Positions 1-8,618 of a stretch of 64,000 nucleotides of DNA are shown here, one piece after another. The position numbers were made by a program, and so were the translations under genes. Under the pieces are notes generated by a model, which had not been told where the DNA came from, made no database searches, and saw only the letters and a list, made by a program, of their open reading frames with translations. Origin of the DNA: Streptomyces sp. L2 (GTDB lineage: Bacteria; Actinomycetota; Actinomycetes; Streptomycetales; Streptomycetaceae). The stretch spans positions 682,001 through 746,000 of the forward strand of contig NZ_QBDT01000001.1 in assembly GCF_004124325.1 (NCBI RefSeq). Reading direction: 5' to 3'. The stretch's first letter is position 1. Each line of letters begins with the position of its first letter.

Positions 1-354
1 GTGCAGGATGATTCCCCGACGGCCCAGCCCGTCCATGAGCGGAGTGTTCGGGTCGACGCCGAACCTCGCCTTCAGCTCGCCGACGTCGGCGTCCACCAGG
101 TGACCGGCGATCCGCTCGACGGTCAGGTCCTCCCCTTCGACGTGGACGCGCAGGATCCCGCCGGCGACCGCGGACGACTCCGGCTCGTAGGCATGTCCGG
201 AGGCATGCCGTGGCTGCACGGCCAGATAGAAGGCTTTCCAGTCGTCGTCCGTGTGCCCGTGGTTCCCGCCGGGTCGCCGAATCCCGTAATCCCTTATGTA
301 GTTCCAGTGCTCCGGCGTTTTGTAACCGTGATATCCGTCGAATCGCGCAGCCAT
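1..354 (-). CDS. Hypothetical protein, 3' end cut by window edge
   Basis: The reverse strand is open from an ATG at 354 to the window edge, giving at least 118 residues with no stop. A GGAGAGAAG ribosome site lies directly before the ATG. The product begins MAARFDGYHGYKTPEHWNYI and includes an aromatic and basic N-terminal third followed by an acidic, Val-rich stretch (VHVEGEDLTVERIAGHLV). There is no signal peptide or membrane segment. I do not recognise the family. The start and reading frame are well supported, but the function is unknown because the C-terminus lies outside the window. Confidence 0.6.
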   Translation of the reverse strand, partial: MAARFDGYHGYKTPEHWNYIRDYGIRRPGGNHGHTDDDWKAFYLAVQPRHASGHAYEPESSAVAGGILRVHVEGEDLTVERIAGHLVDADVGELKARFGVDPNTPLMDGLGRRGIILH

Positions 355-531
355 CTTCTCTCCATGGACATCCCCGTGGACATGCGGCCGGGACCGGATC
401 CCGGCCGTGTCATGTTTCACCGATTCTGACGCACTGACGTACCACGGACGGAATTTTTGTGGCTAAGCGACAAAAACCCTTTGGACTGTGTGGCCGACAC
501 GCGAAAACGCGTTTTGCGGTCACCGATTGTC

Positions 532-933
532 TTACGTGTTGCGGTGAATCTCGTCCTCCCGGAACGTGACGACGACGGAACCGGGTCGCAGGGCGGCGTT
601 CTTCCGATGGGCACGTGCCCCAGGGGTCAGGGCTTCCCGGGTAGCGATGGCGATGGTGTCCCTGGCTCGGCGTGTCCGGATCGCGAAGGTGTGCATGCCC
701 GTGCTTCCGTCGGTGGTCTCGGTACCCAGGGTCACGATCCACACGAATTCCTTTTGCCGCAGCAGGTCGCCGGCAATCGAGGCGAAGGACCGGGGCCAGG
801 TCGTCGGGGGAGGCGGCGGGAGCGGGGAGGCCGTCGTTCGGCTGCGACCGTCGCGGAGCGGGAACCGCGCTCGGGCCGCCGTGCTCCGGCAGCGAGGCGG
901 TGTCACAGCGGTCGACGGGACCTGTGGCGGCAT
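532..933 (-). CDS. Possible small hypothetical protein
   Basis: An open frame of up to 133 codons with strongly G/C-biased third positions in its distal part, as expected of a real Streptomyces gene. The distal 85 residues (from about FASIAGDLLRQKEFVWIV to the TAA) look protein-like, but the first 40 are low-complexity Pro/Arg. The true start may therefore be an internal GTG. It is followed downstream on the same strand by the partial gene at the window edge. No family is recognised and it may be a gene remnant. Confidence 0.3.
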   Translation of the reverse strand: MPPQVPSTAVTPPRCRSTAARARFPLRDGRSRTTASPLPPPPPTTWPRSFASIAGDLLRQKEFVWIVTLGTETTDGSTGMHTFAIRTRRARDTIAIATREALTPGARAHRKNAALRPGSVVVTFREDEIHRNT

Positions 934-1161
934 CGTGCGGGCTGCTGGGGGTGAGGGGTCCGCGCGCGGAGAGTCCGGCCCATGAGGCCGGTAGAGCGGC
1001 GCGTGTCCTCAGGTTCGGCGACGGACATCCCTCGGCACATCGGCCCCCGGGAGATACTCGGGCCTCCGCGGAGATACCTTCCCGGCGCGCGACTACTCCT
1101 TGAGGCCTACGCCGACCGGTCATGGAAGGTGCTGTTCCCGGGGGGCGGCTTACTGTGAGGT

Positions 1162-1899
1162 ATGCGCGACAGGCTGCGAGGGAAGCCGTGGCCAAGCCCC
1201 CTGGCCGTGTTCGTCGCCGTGATCCTTCTCCCCGTGGTCGCCAAGAACCTGACCCTGACCTGGGTCCAGGTGGTGGCGGCCCGAGTGGGCTGCGGGGCGC
1301 TGCTGCGTGCACCGGCCGCTCGCGGTGTTCCTCGTGGTACTCCCGGCGACCTTGGTGGCCATGTACGCGGAGGATCTGGTCTTCCCGATGGCGCTGATGC
1401 CGATTCTGGCGCTGTTCCACGTCGGGCGGTCCTGCTCCCTCCGGATCGTCACAGCCTGCACGGTCCTTGCCGTCGCCACGGTGTACGTGACCGTCGACTT
1501 CGCGAAGGACATCGAGCACTTCGACCTGAGCAGCGCCAACCAGCTGGGCTGGTTCGTGACCGCCGCCGCGGGAGTGGCCGCCGAGAACCAGCTCCGGGCC
1601 CCGGTCGGAGGCCGACGGTGGGCGCGGCGTGCGGAGGAGTCGAGGCAGTCGGAGGCCAGGCGCCGGGTCAGCGACGAGCGGTTGCGCATCGCTCAGGGGG
1701 AGGTGGTGAATCTCGTCGGCGGGGGGGATGGCCAACGACGAGATCGCCGAGGCGCTGGTGCTGTCCCGGTTGACGGCCAAGACCGATGCGAGCCGGATTC
1801 TGACCAAGCTGGGGGGCCCGGGACCGCGCCCTGCTCGTCGTCCTCGCCTACGAGAGCGGGCTGCTGAGGCCCGGCGCGAGCGAGGGAGACGACAGCTGA
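1162..1899 (+). pseudogene. Decayed sensor kinase/response regulator fusion
   Basis: Three reading frames must be joined to read this locus. The first part (1162 to about 1300) encodes kinase-like membrane helices starting MRDRLRGKPWPSPLAVFVAV. The next frame continues with further hydrophobic segments and the linker RRVSDERLRIAQ, which in NarL-partner kinases runs straight into the phospho-acceptor helix ELHD. Here that helix is absent. The sequence instead jumps to EVVNLVGGG and then, after a shift in a run of seven G at about 1721-1727, to MANDEIAEALVLSRLTAKT, the LuxR-type DNA-binding helices of a response regulator. A third shift near 1815 restores the RDRALLVVLAYESGLLRPG tail. Catalytic and receiver domains are missing, so it is inactive. 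Confidence 0.75.
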
Positions 1900-2453
1900 G
1901 CACACCGGACTGCCGCGCCCGTGTCACCAGCCGCGTACATGATGTCGCCGACGGTCTCGAACACCGGGCCGTACGCCGGTGTTGGCGCATAGATCCACGC
2001 CCCGGCCAGCACCCTCTCACCCTTGTCCGCCAGCTCGTGCAGGGCCGTCATCCAGGCGGGCAGCGGGCCCGACGGCAGAAGACGGTAGCCGAGGACGCGG
2101 GCGAGCTGGGCGTCGGCCTCCCAGCGGTCGGCCGCTCCTGTCTGCGGGCAGTCCCGGTACACGTTTGGCCCGACGGTGTACCGGAAGGCGTGCTGCGCAC
2201 AGGCGTCCGCCGCCGTAAGAGAGATCATCGTGAACGGCAGCAGCGCGAAGCCGGGCGAGTAGAAGCTGCGTTTGAGCGCGAGGACGGTGCTGGAGTACGA
2301 CTCCAGGTTCAGGACCTTGAGGCGCAGCTCCGTGAAGTCGTCCAGCGGGAGCTGCGCGATCTTCTGGTAGAGCGCGGCGCTGAAACGGGCTCCGGGAAGC
2401 TCGCCGCAGGGCGCTCCGAAGGTGTTGCCGTACGCGTCCTTGATCAGGTTCAT
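1848..2453 (-). CDS. Hypothetical protein in conservon-like operon
   Basis: A 201-residue protein read from an ATG at 2453, starting MNLIKDAYGNTFGAPCGELP. The ATG lies within the 3' end of the upstream roadblock gene (4-base overlap), so translation is probably coupled. It is soluble by composition, with three Cys and several aromatic residues and no recognisable motif. Its place behind a sensor kinase and a roadblock protein is where classical conservons carry a DUF742 protein and a small GTPase, but it resembles neither. The last 52 bases overlap the 3' end of the converging kinase/regulator pseudogene. Function unknown; a signalling role is inferred from position only. Confidence 0.7.
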   Translation of the reverse strand: MNLIKDAYGNTFGAPCGELPGARFSAALYQKIAQLPLDDFTELRLKVLNLESYSSTVLALKRSFYSPGFALLPFTMISLTAADACAQHAFRYTVGPNVYRDCPQTGAADRWEADAQLARVLGYRLLPSGPLPAWMTALHELADKGERVLAGAWIYAPTPAYGPVFETVGDIMYAAGDTGAAVRCAQLSSPSLAPGLSSPLS

Positions 2454-2872
2454 CGTCGCGGCCCCGCGACGGCTCGGGACGCCATGGCCGGGTGCGCGTC
2501 GAGGCGTTCGGCGAACCGGGCCGCTTCGACGGCGATCTGTTCCTGATCCGCGCCGGCGTCGCCGACCAGGGCGAGACGGCCGCCGTCGGCCGTCTCGCAG
2601 ACGAACAGGAACCCCTCGGCGAAATCGATCACGACGTAGCGGACCCGGCTGGTCCCGAAGCATTCACCGGCGCCCCGCGCCAGGCCGTGCAGCCCGCAGG
2701 CCATGGCCGCCAGGCGCTCCGCCTCCGCGCGGTTCAGGGTGCGGGTGGCAGCGGTGACGAGTCCGTCACCGGAGAGCAGTACGGCGTGCCGGAGCGGCGC
2801 CACACGCCGCACCAGGTCTCCCAGGAGCCAGGTGGTCCCGCCGAGCGTCGAGGCTTCGAGTGGCGTGGTCAT
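2450..2872 (-). CDS. Roadblock/LC7-domain protein (CvnB-like)
   Basis: A 140-residue protein covering one roadblock/LC7 fold (residues about 10-120), with the typical core HAVLLSGDGLVTAATRTL near residue 28 and RYVVIDFAEGFLFV near residue 80. In Streptomyces conservons such proteins sit between a membrane sensor kinase and a Ras-like GTPase and are thought to modulate the GTPase. It overlaps the kinase upstream by four bases (ATGA) and the unknown gene downstream by four, so the three are one transcript. No GTPase gene follows here. Its usual partner must be encoded elsewhere or may have been lost. Confidence 0.85.
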   Translation of the reverse strand: MTTPLEASTLGGTTWLLGDLVRRVAPLRHAVLLSGDGLVTAATRTLNRAEAERLAAMACGLHGLARGAGECFGTSRVRYVVIDFAEGFLFVCETADGGRLALVGDAGADQEQIAVEAARFAERLDAHPAMASRAVAGPRR

Positions 2873-5148
2873 TGCGGCCGTCCTTCCGTCGGTTGACCGG
2901 TGTCCGGCGCGGCCTCGGAGGGCGGCGCCGAGGGGTACGGGGTGGCGGTGGCGACACGTCCCTGGGACATCCCGCGGTAGGAGGCGGCGCGGTTCACACG
3001 CGCCTCCTCGGGCGATGCCGGCACCCGGGGCGTGTGTCCCGACCGGTGGGTGCGCCGGGGCAGGCCCGACGGGGCCGGGCGGGGTTGTTGCGGGGCTGAT
3101 CGGCGGCCGGCGGCAGCGGAGTCCGGGTGAGCGGCCGTAGCCGGCTGCTGGTCGTCGGCGGAGGACGGCTGGCGTGGGACCGCGGTCGGCCCCGGGAGCA
3201 CGGAGCCGTCGCCGGACGGCGCCGTGGCCGTCGATGCCTCGGTCTTCTCCGGCGCGGGCGCCTGGGTGAGCAGGGTGTTCGGGATGAGGACGACGGCGGC
3301 GACCCCGCCGTAGGCGGAGCGGCGCAGGTTGACCTTGACGCCGTGGCGGTGCGCGAGCCGGCCGACGACCAGCAGACCCAGCCGTTCGGCGTCGGCGCGG
3401 TCGAAGTCGTTGTTCTGCGAGACGCGCAGATTGGCGTCCTCCAAGGCCTCCGGCCCCATGCCGAGGCCCCGGTCGTCGATCTCCACGACGAAGCCTCGCG
3501 CGGCGCTCATTCCGTCCACCGTGACCTGTGTGCGCGCCGGCGAGTGCTGCATGGCGTTCTCCAGCAGCTCGGCGATGAGATGGGTCAGATCGGTCACGGC
3601 ATGGCCGTGGACATACTGGTCGGCGAACGACCGTACGACGATGCGGGAGTAGTCCTCCACCTCGGCCGCCGCCGCCCGCACCACGTCGAACAGCGACTCG
3701 GGCTGGTCCCAGGCCGCCCGGGAGGAGCCGCCCGTGAGGATGATCAGTCCCTCGGCGTGGCGGCGCATCCGCGTCGCCAGGTGGTCGAGACGGAACAGTT
3801 CCGCGAGTTCGTCGGGATCCGTGGTGCGGCGTTCCATGGCGTCCAGCGACGCGTGCTGGCAGTCCAGCAGCACCTGGTTGCGCCGGGCCAGATTGACGAA
3901 CACCTCGGCGGCCGCACGGCGTCCCTCCGCCTGTCGCACGGCGGCGTCGACCGCCGCGAGCTGGACGGTGTTGAACGCGTGGCCGACCTCGCCGATCTCG
4001 TCGCGCCCGGACTTCATCAGCGGCGCCGCCTCGGCGACGTCCACCTCCTCTCCCGCGCGCAGCCGTTCCAGGACGTCGGGCAGCCGGTGATGCGCGAGGT
4101 CGCGGGCCGAGTTGCGCAGCCGGACGAGTCGTCTCGCGAGGTGCTGGCCGATCAGCGCCGACACGGCGACGGACAGAAGGATGGCCAGGACGCCGAGCGC
4201 CGTCGCACCGACGTTGCGCCTGAAGAGGTCGTCGGCACGCTCACCGGCCTGTGCGCCGATCCGCTGTCCCACCTGCTCGTTGACCCGGTCCAGGTCCACG
4301 CGCGCCTGCCGGGTGGCGGTGCGCCAGGCGTCGACTGAGCGGGCCTTGCCGATCGGGCCGTCGTCGTCGTGCAGGAACGCGCCCTCGTACCGTTCGAGTG
4401 TCATCCAGTGCCCGCTGCGCAGCAGTGCCTCGTAACCGGCCGCATCCGCGCCGTCGAGGTCGGGCAGATGGATGTCGAGCAGCAGCCGGTGCGCCTCCAC
4501 CGCACCGTCGAGCAGCCGCAGCTGGCCCTCGTCGGGCTTGGCCGCGCCGGCGATCCCGGCCAGGGACGCCTCTTCCTGGGCGACGTATTCCTGTACGCGT
4601 GCCAGCTCGACGAGCACGGTGTCGCGCTGGGCGAGGCGGTCGGCCTGGAGTGAGGTGAACGCCGCGCGGAGGCGGAAAGTGGGCGCGATGAGGTCGTTGT
4701 AGCGCTGCAGGATCTCCTCGGGGGGAAGCGACCGGTCCTGGGTTTCCGTCCGGACGGCCTTCAGGCGGCTGGCGCTGTCGAGCACGATGCCGACCGCATC
4801 GGAGGCGCCATGTCCGAAAGGGCTGGACCGGGCCTTGCGCGCGTAGGCGTGCGCCGCCCCGGCGAGCCGGTCGGTGTGTGCGCCGGCCGCGCGGAAGGCC
4901 GCCTGGGCCGTGGCCGAGCCATGGGCGGAGAGGTCTTCCATCGCGGCCAGCCGCTCGGCCTGGAGTGCCAGCGTCCAGTCGCGCAACGGGGCGCCGGCCG
5001 GTCCGTGGGCGTCACTGACGGCCCGGAGCCCGGACACGTCGTCCGACACCGTGACGAGCGAGAACGACCACAGTCCGCACAGGGTGATGAGCGGCACCAC
5101 GACCAGCACGATGAGCTTGGTCCTGATCGATAGGAGACGAAGGCTCAT
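2869..5148 (-). CDS. Nitrate-sensor-like histidine kinase (CvnA-like)
   Basis: A 759-residue membrane sensor. From the N-terminus: a transmembrane helix (KLIVLVVVPLITLCGLWSFS, about 11-30), a long extracytoplasmic helical region of the nitrate/nitrite-sensing type, a second transmembrane helix (ALGVLAILLSVAVSALIG), a HAMP-like linker, a dimerisation helix with LDHLATRMRRHAE, and an ATPase domain with N-box ELLENAMQHSP and G1 box DDRGLGMG. The last 150 residues are a disordered Pro/Ala/Thr tail. I chose MSLRLLSIRTKL (ATG at 5148) because the first helix follows at once; a longer frame exists upstream. It heads the operon with the roadblock gene. Confidence 0.88.
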   Translation of the reverse strand: MSLRLLSIRTKLIVLVVVPLITLCGLWSFSLVTVSDDVSGLRAVSDAHGPAGAPLRDWTLALQAERLAAMEDLSAHGSATAQAAFRAAGAHTDRLAGAAHAYARKARSSPFGHGASDAVGIVLDSASRLKAVRTETQDRSLPPEEILQRYNDLIAPTFRLRAAFTSLQADRLAQRDTVLVELARVQEYVAQEEASLAGIAGAAKPDEGQLRLLDGAVEAHRLLLDIHLPDLDGADAAGYEALLRSGHWMTLERYEGAFLHDDDGPIGKARSVDAWRTATRQARVDLDRVNEQVGQRIGAQAGERADDLFRRNVGATALGVLAILLSVAVSALIGQHLARRLVRLRNSARDLAHHRLPDVLERLRAGEEVDVAEAAPLMKSGRDEIGEVGHAFNTVQLAAVDAAVRQAEGRRAAAEVFVNLARRNQVLLDCQHASLDAMERRTTDPDELAELFRLDHLATRMRRHAEGLIILTGGSSRAAWDQPESLFDVVRAAAAEVEDYSRIVVRSFADQYVHGHAVTDLTHLIAELLENAMQHSPARTQVTVDGMSAARGFVVEIDDRGLGMGPEALEDANLRVSQNNDFDRADAERLGLLVVGRLAHRHGVKVNLRRSAYGGVAAVVLIPNTLLTQAPAPEKTEASTATAPSGDGSVLPGPTAVPRQPSSADDQQPATAAHPDSAAAGRRSAPQQPRPAPSGLPRRTHRSGHTPRVPASPEEARVNRAASYRGMSQGRVATATPYPSAPPSEAAPDTGQPTEGRPQ

Positions 5149-5416
5149 TGTTCGCGGGGTCCTTATGGTGACGGGAGAGCGCTGAATGCATGCGACGCAT
5201 TCCGAGCGACGCAGACGTAAGAGCGATGACGGCGCCATCCATCCCGCCACTTTACTCACTCTTTACCTAATGGTTCGTCGTCGGTCACGTCCATCGATTT
5301 CTTGTAACCATGGGCAGAAATCGCGGGATCGTTTCCATCTCTCGCACTCCTACGGGTGCGTCGGGCTGTCTCTTCGCAGTCCGCGCATCGATTTCCGGCA
5401 CACCCGCGAGGTGGAG

Positions 5417-6247
5417 ATGCACAGAGACGACGAGAGCGCCATGAGACGGCCGGAGGGACGGGGCCTCGGCGGACCGGACGAGACTCTGGCGCGGCACTGG
5501 CTCGTCCGGGCGCTCACCAAGAGCCCCGGCCCGCCCGAGGAGACCCTGGCCGAGCTCGCCCACTCGGCGAACTGGCGGCTTCCGGACACCGTGCAGATCG
5601 TCGCGCTCACTCCGGCGCCCGGCCGGCACCGGGGGGTACTCCAGCAGTCCGACGTCCTGGCCGACTGGCACGCCGAGACCCCGTTCCTGCTGATCCCGGA
5701 CCCGGCTCCGGACTCGCTCACGCTGGTGCGCCGCGCGCTCCGCGGCACCACCGCGGCCATCGCCCCGGTGGTGCCGCGCCCCTACGCCGCTGCCTCGCTG
5801 CGCTGGTCACGGACGATGCTCGCGCTCGTTCCCGAACACCGGGGTGCGCAGACACGGATGGTCCGCGTGGAGGAACATCTGGCGACGGTGCTTCTGCTGC
5901 AGGACGAGGCGCTGCTGCGGCTGTTCACCGGCCGGCTTCTGCATCCGCTGGCCGATCTGACACAACGCCAGAACGAACGGGCGACCGAGACACTGCTGGC
6001 CTGGCTGGAGAACGGCAACGGCGCCCGGGCCGCCGAGGCCCTGGGCGTCCATCCGCAGACCGTGCGGTACCGGCTGCGGCGGCTCGGCAAGCTCTTCGGG
6101 CCGCTGCTCCGGGATCCGCAGCGCCGCTTCGAGCTGGAACTGGCCCTGCGGGCAAGCCGCCTGGCCGACGAGCTGCGCAGAAAACACCTCCGCGTGCCGG
6201 CCCGGAGACGGCCGGACACGCCGGAGGTGTGGAGCCGTCAGTGTTGA
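5417..6247 (+). CDS. PucR/CdaR-type transcriptional regulator
   Basis: A 276-residue regulator. The last third carries the PucR-type helix-turn-helix: TLLAWLENGNGARAAEALGV followed by HPQTVRYRLRRLGKLFG near residues 205-245. The N-terminal 190 residues lack a recognisable ligand domain. GGTGGAG lies just upstream of the chosen ATG (MHRDDESAMRR), although the frame stays open further upstream. It is transcribed away from the sensor-kinase operon, across a 268-base divergent region. The target is unknown; the converging lyase gene begins 18 bases beyond its end. Confidence 0.8.
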   Translation: MHRDDESAMRRPEGRGLGGPDETLARHWLVRALTKSPGPPEETLAELAHSANWRLPDTVQIVALTPAPGRHRGVLQQSDVLADWHAETPFLLIPDPAPDSLTLVRRALRGTTAAIAPVVPRPYAAASLRWSRTMLALVPEHRGAQTRMVRVEEHLATVLLLQDEALLRLFTGRLLHPLADLTQRQNERATETLLAWLENGNGARAAEALGVHPQTVRYRLRRLGKLFGPLLRDPQRRFELELALRASRLADELRRKHLRVPARRRPDTPEVWSRQC

Positions 6248-6265
6248 ACTGTCGGCGCTGAGCAG

Positions 6266-7210
6266 TCAGTGCTGAACCGTCGTGGACAGCGAGAAGTCCG
6301 CGAACTGGGCGCTCTCGTTCTTCTTCGGTCCCCACGAGGTGTCGTGGCCGCCGAAGAAGGTGGAGAAGAAGACTCCACCGAAATTGATCTTGGAGATACC
6401 GGTGGCCGCGTGCTTGGCGGCGAAGACCTGCTTGCCGTCGAACCAGACCGTGAGGTCACCGGTGCTGCGGTTCACCAGCTGCTCGACGCTGTGCCAGTTG
6501 CCGTCGGCGGTCCACTGCCAGTTGCCGACGCCGAGGTCGACGCCGTAACCGGTCGGACCGGAGTTGCTCGGGGTGTAGAGGTAGAGCTCGCCGTCGTTCG
6601 GGTGGGACTTGGCCCGGAACATGTGGCGCGTCGACCATCCGTTGCCGTGGGTGCCGCCGGACTCCTGCCCGATGACACCGCCGTACAGCCCGGGCAGCTT
6701 CCCGCCCTTGCCGAAGTCGAAACCCGACGGGAACTTCAGGTGGTACTTGAGGTCGAGCGTGGACGACTTGGCCAGCTCCGGTTTGCCGAGGCCGGTGAGC
6801 GAGGTGTAGAACTGCCCGCCGCCCTTCGTGGGGCAGTTGCGGCACGAGTTGGCCGACGAGCCCTTGCCGTACGTCACGCTCAGCGCGGTGCCGTCGCCGG
6901 GAGCCTTGGCGTCGCTGACCTGCTTGAGGTTCGCCTGGCCCCAGGCGCCTTTCGCCGCCACACCCCAGGACTTCTTCCAAGCCTTCGAGCCGTAGCCCTT
7001 GAAGTCTCCGGTCCAGGCCGCCCCGGACGGGGCCGTGGAGGAGGACGGGTGAGAGCCGGACGCCTGGGAGGCGGACGAGTGGGACGCGGACGGCTCGGGA
7101 GAGGCCATGGCCAGGGACGCGGTGACCGCGGCGGCGGCCGTGCCGACCGCGACGGCGAGGGCGACGCGGCGTTTACCGAAAGTCCGGCGGGCATGAGATG
7201 TCGAGGACAT
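6266..7210 (-). CDS. Secreted polysaccharide lyase (PL14-like)
   Basis: A 314-residue exported protein. A basic start (RRTFGKRR) and hydrophobic stretch VALAVAVGTAAAAVTASLAM form a signal peptide, followed by a Ser-rich linker (about 38-65). The mature domain has the hallmark segment GKGGKLPGLYGG, then STRHMFRAKSHPNDGELYLY and WQWTADGNWHSVEQLVN, the pattern of family 14 polysaccharide lyases and related jelly-roll enzymes that cut uronic-acid polymers. The substrate (alginate or glucuronan) cannot be told from sequence. It stands alone, convergent with the PucR-type regulator and divergent from the next secreted protein. Confidence 0.72.
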   Translation of the reverse strand: MSSTSHARRTFGKRRVALAVAVGTAAAAVTASLAMASPEPSASHSSASQASGSHPSSSTAPSGAAWTGDFKGYGSKAWKKSWGVAAKGAWGQANLKQVSDAKAPGDGTALSVTYGKGSSANSCRNCPTKGGGQFYTSLTGLGKPELAKSSTLDLKYHLKFPSGFDFGKGGKLPGLYGGVIGQESGGTHGNGWSTRHMFRAKSHPNDGELYLYTPSNSGPTGYGVDLGVGNWQWTADGNWHSVEQLVNRSTGDLTVWFDGKQVFAAKHAATGISKINFGGVFFSTFFGGHDTSWGPKKNESAQFADFSLSTTVQH

Positions 7211-7639
7211 GATGCTCCTTCAGGGAGTGAGTGGACGGTTCAGGACTCGTCCGGCGGGACGGAGAACCCCGTCGTGGCGCGGAGGCCCGACGGGCGTACG
7301 GCCGGCACGGCGACGCGGGGAACGCGCGCTGCGCGACACGGTGGCCGGGACAGAAGGGGAAGCCGTACACGGTGCCACCCCAAGGCTCCGATCGCCTATA
7401 TGAACGATGCCTGTTCCGAAGGAGGATCGAGCCGGGGCAAGCTAGCCGTGGCACGGAGATCAAGTCAATGCCCGCAACCGGCGGCCGTCGCCGCTTTGTC
7501 ACTGGTGCACACATCGTCTCGGATTCTTGCCGCAATCCGGACCGCGGCCCTTGACGCTCCCGGAAGGCCGCTCCTAGATTTCCCGGTCGGTTCAGCACAA
7601 CGAATTTGGTCCGCATACCTGAACGTAGGGAGATCCTCC
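7211..7639. other. Divergent intergenic region (429 bases)
   Basis: This region separates the lyase (reverse) from a secreted protein (forward). It must hold both promoters, but no -10/-35 pair, operator or hairpin is convincing by eye. Both strands are open over long stretches only because of GC content. Confidence 0.5.
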
Positions 7640-8413
7640 ATGGCACGGCCCGACGGCCACCGCAAGAGGATGACCCGGCGTCGACGGGGTCTTGGTCTCG
7701 CGCTGGTGTCCTTGGCCGGGACGTGCGCCGCACTGGTGGCCGTGCCACAGGCGTCGGCCTCCTTCGTCCCGGGCGGGCTGGTCTCGGCGCACTACGTGAT
7801 CCGGGACGCGCCCCGCGGCGGACTCACCGGGATCGGCTTCCCGGTCACCGTGATCCACCGGCCCGACGCGGCGGGCCAGTACTGGGCCCAGCAGTTCTCG
7901 TTCACAGACGGCCACGGCGGCTACATCGGCATGGCCTCGAAAGGAGGCGGCCAGGCGAAGTTCAGCGTTTTCGGCAAGGGGTTCACCACGCATGACGCAC
8001 GCTGCCGCAAAGGAGCGGACCTCGGGTCCGGTGTCAGCTGCAACATCAACCATCCCATCGCCACCGGCGTGACCTACCGGCTGGATGTCACCCGCGGTGC
8101 GCGCGGTTCCTGGCAAGGCTGGATCGTCGACACCTCGACGGGCCGCCGGACCGAGATCGGGCAATGGACCGCGCCTGCCGGTACGGGCCTGCTCAGGCCT
8201 AGCGGATCCGGTTTCGCGGAGTACTACCTCCCCGTCTCCTCCTGCGCCTCACTCCCGTACGCGCAGGTCCGGTTCGGCGCCCCACGCACGCTCGGGGCCG
8301 AAGGCGGCACGGGCTGCTTCAACAGCGCCTACGCCTACGGGAGATGCAAAGGCGCCGCCACGTCGAGCGGCCGGCCCGTGAACGACGGCGTCGACATCAC
8401 CACAGGCCGTTGA
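7640..8413 (+). CDS. Secreted protein, DUF3472-like
   Basis: A 257-residue exported protein. The N-terminus has an Arg-rich region (RKRMTRRRRG), a hydrophobic helix (LALVSLAGTCAALVAV) and an Ala-Ser-Ala cleavage region (PQASAS). The mature part is beta-rich, with AHYVIRDAPRG, YWAQQFSFTDGHGGYIGMAS and six cysteines that could pair. The beginning of the mature domain resembles DUF3472, found in secreted actinobacterial proteins of unknown function. I chose the ATG at 7640 because the signal peptide begins there; the same frame extends upstream without coding character. Confidence 0.7.
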   Translation: MARPDGHRKRMTRRRRGLGLALVSLAGTCAALVAVPQASASFVPGGLVSAHYVIRDAPRGGLTGIGFPVTVIHRPDAAGQYWAQQFSFTDGHGGYIGMASKGGGQAKFSVFGKGFTTHDARCRKGADLGSGVSCNINHPIATGVTYRLDVTRGARGSWQGWIVDTSTGRRTEIGQWTAPAGTGLLRPSGSGFAEYYLPVSSCASLPYAQVRFGAPRTLGAEGGTGCFNSAYAYGRCKGAATSSGRPVNDGVDITTGR

Positions 8414-8618
8414 GCCGGCCGGCCACTCCTGTCGCCGGCAATCGCGTCCCGGAGCGGTGACGGAGTCTTCCCGCTCCGTCGAAACGTCGGCCGCCGCGCC
8501 GGAGATCTTCGCTTCCGGCCGCCGTGTCCTGCGCGCGACATACACCGCCACCGGCGCGGAGCCCCTTCCACCGTTCCCGTCCCACCACACACATCTCATG
8601 TCTCATGGAGGAACAACC

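Noticed and set aside
410..2020. 536-codon reverse-strand open frame
   Set aside because: Its translation is Arg/Pro-rich without any fold, and it crosses the decayed kinase/regulator locus, whose sense is clearly forward.
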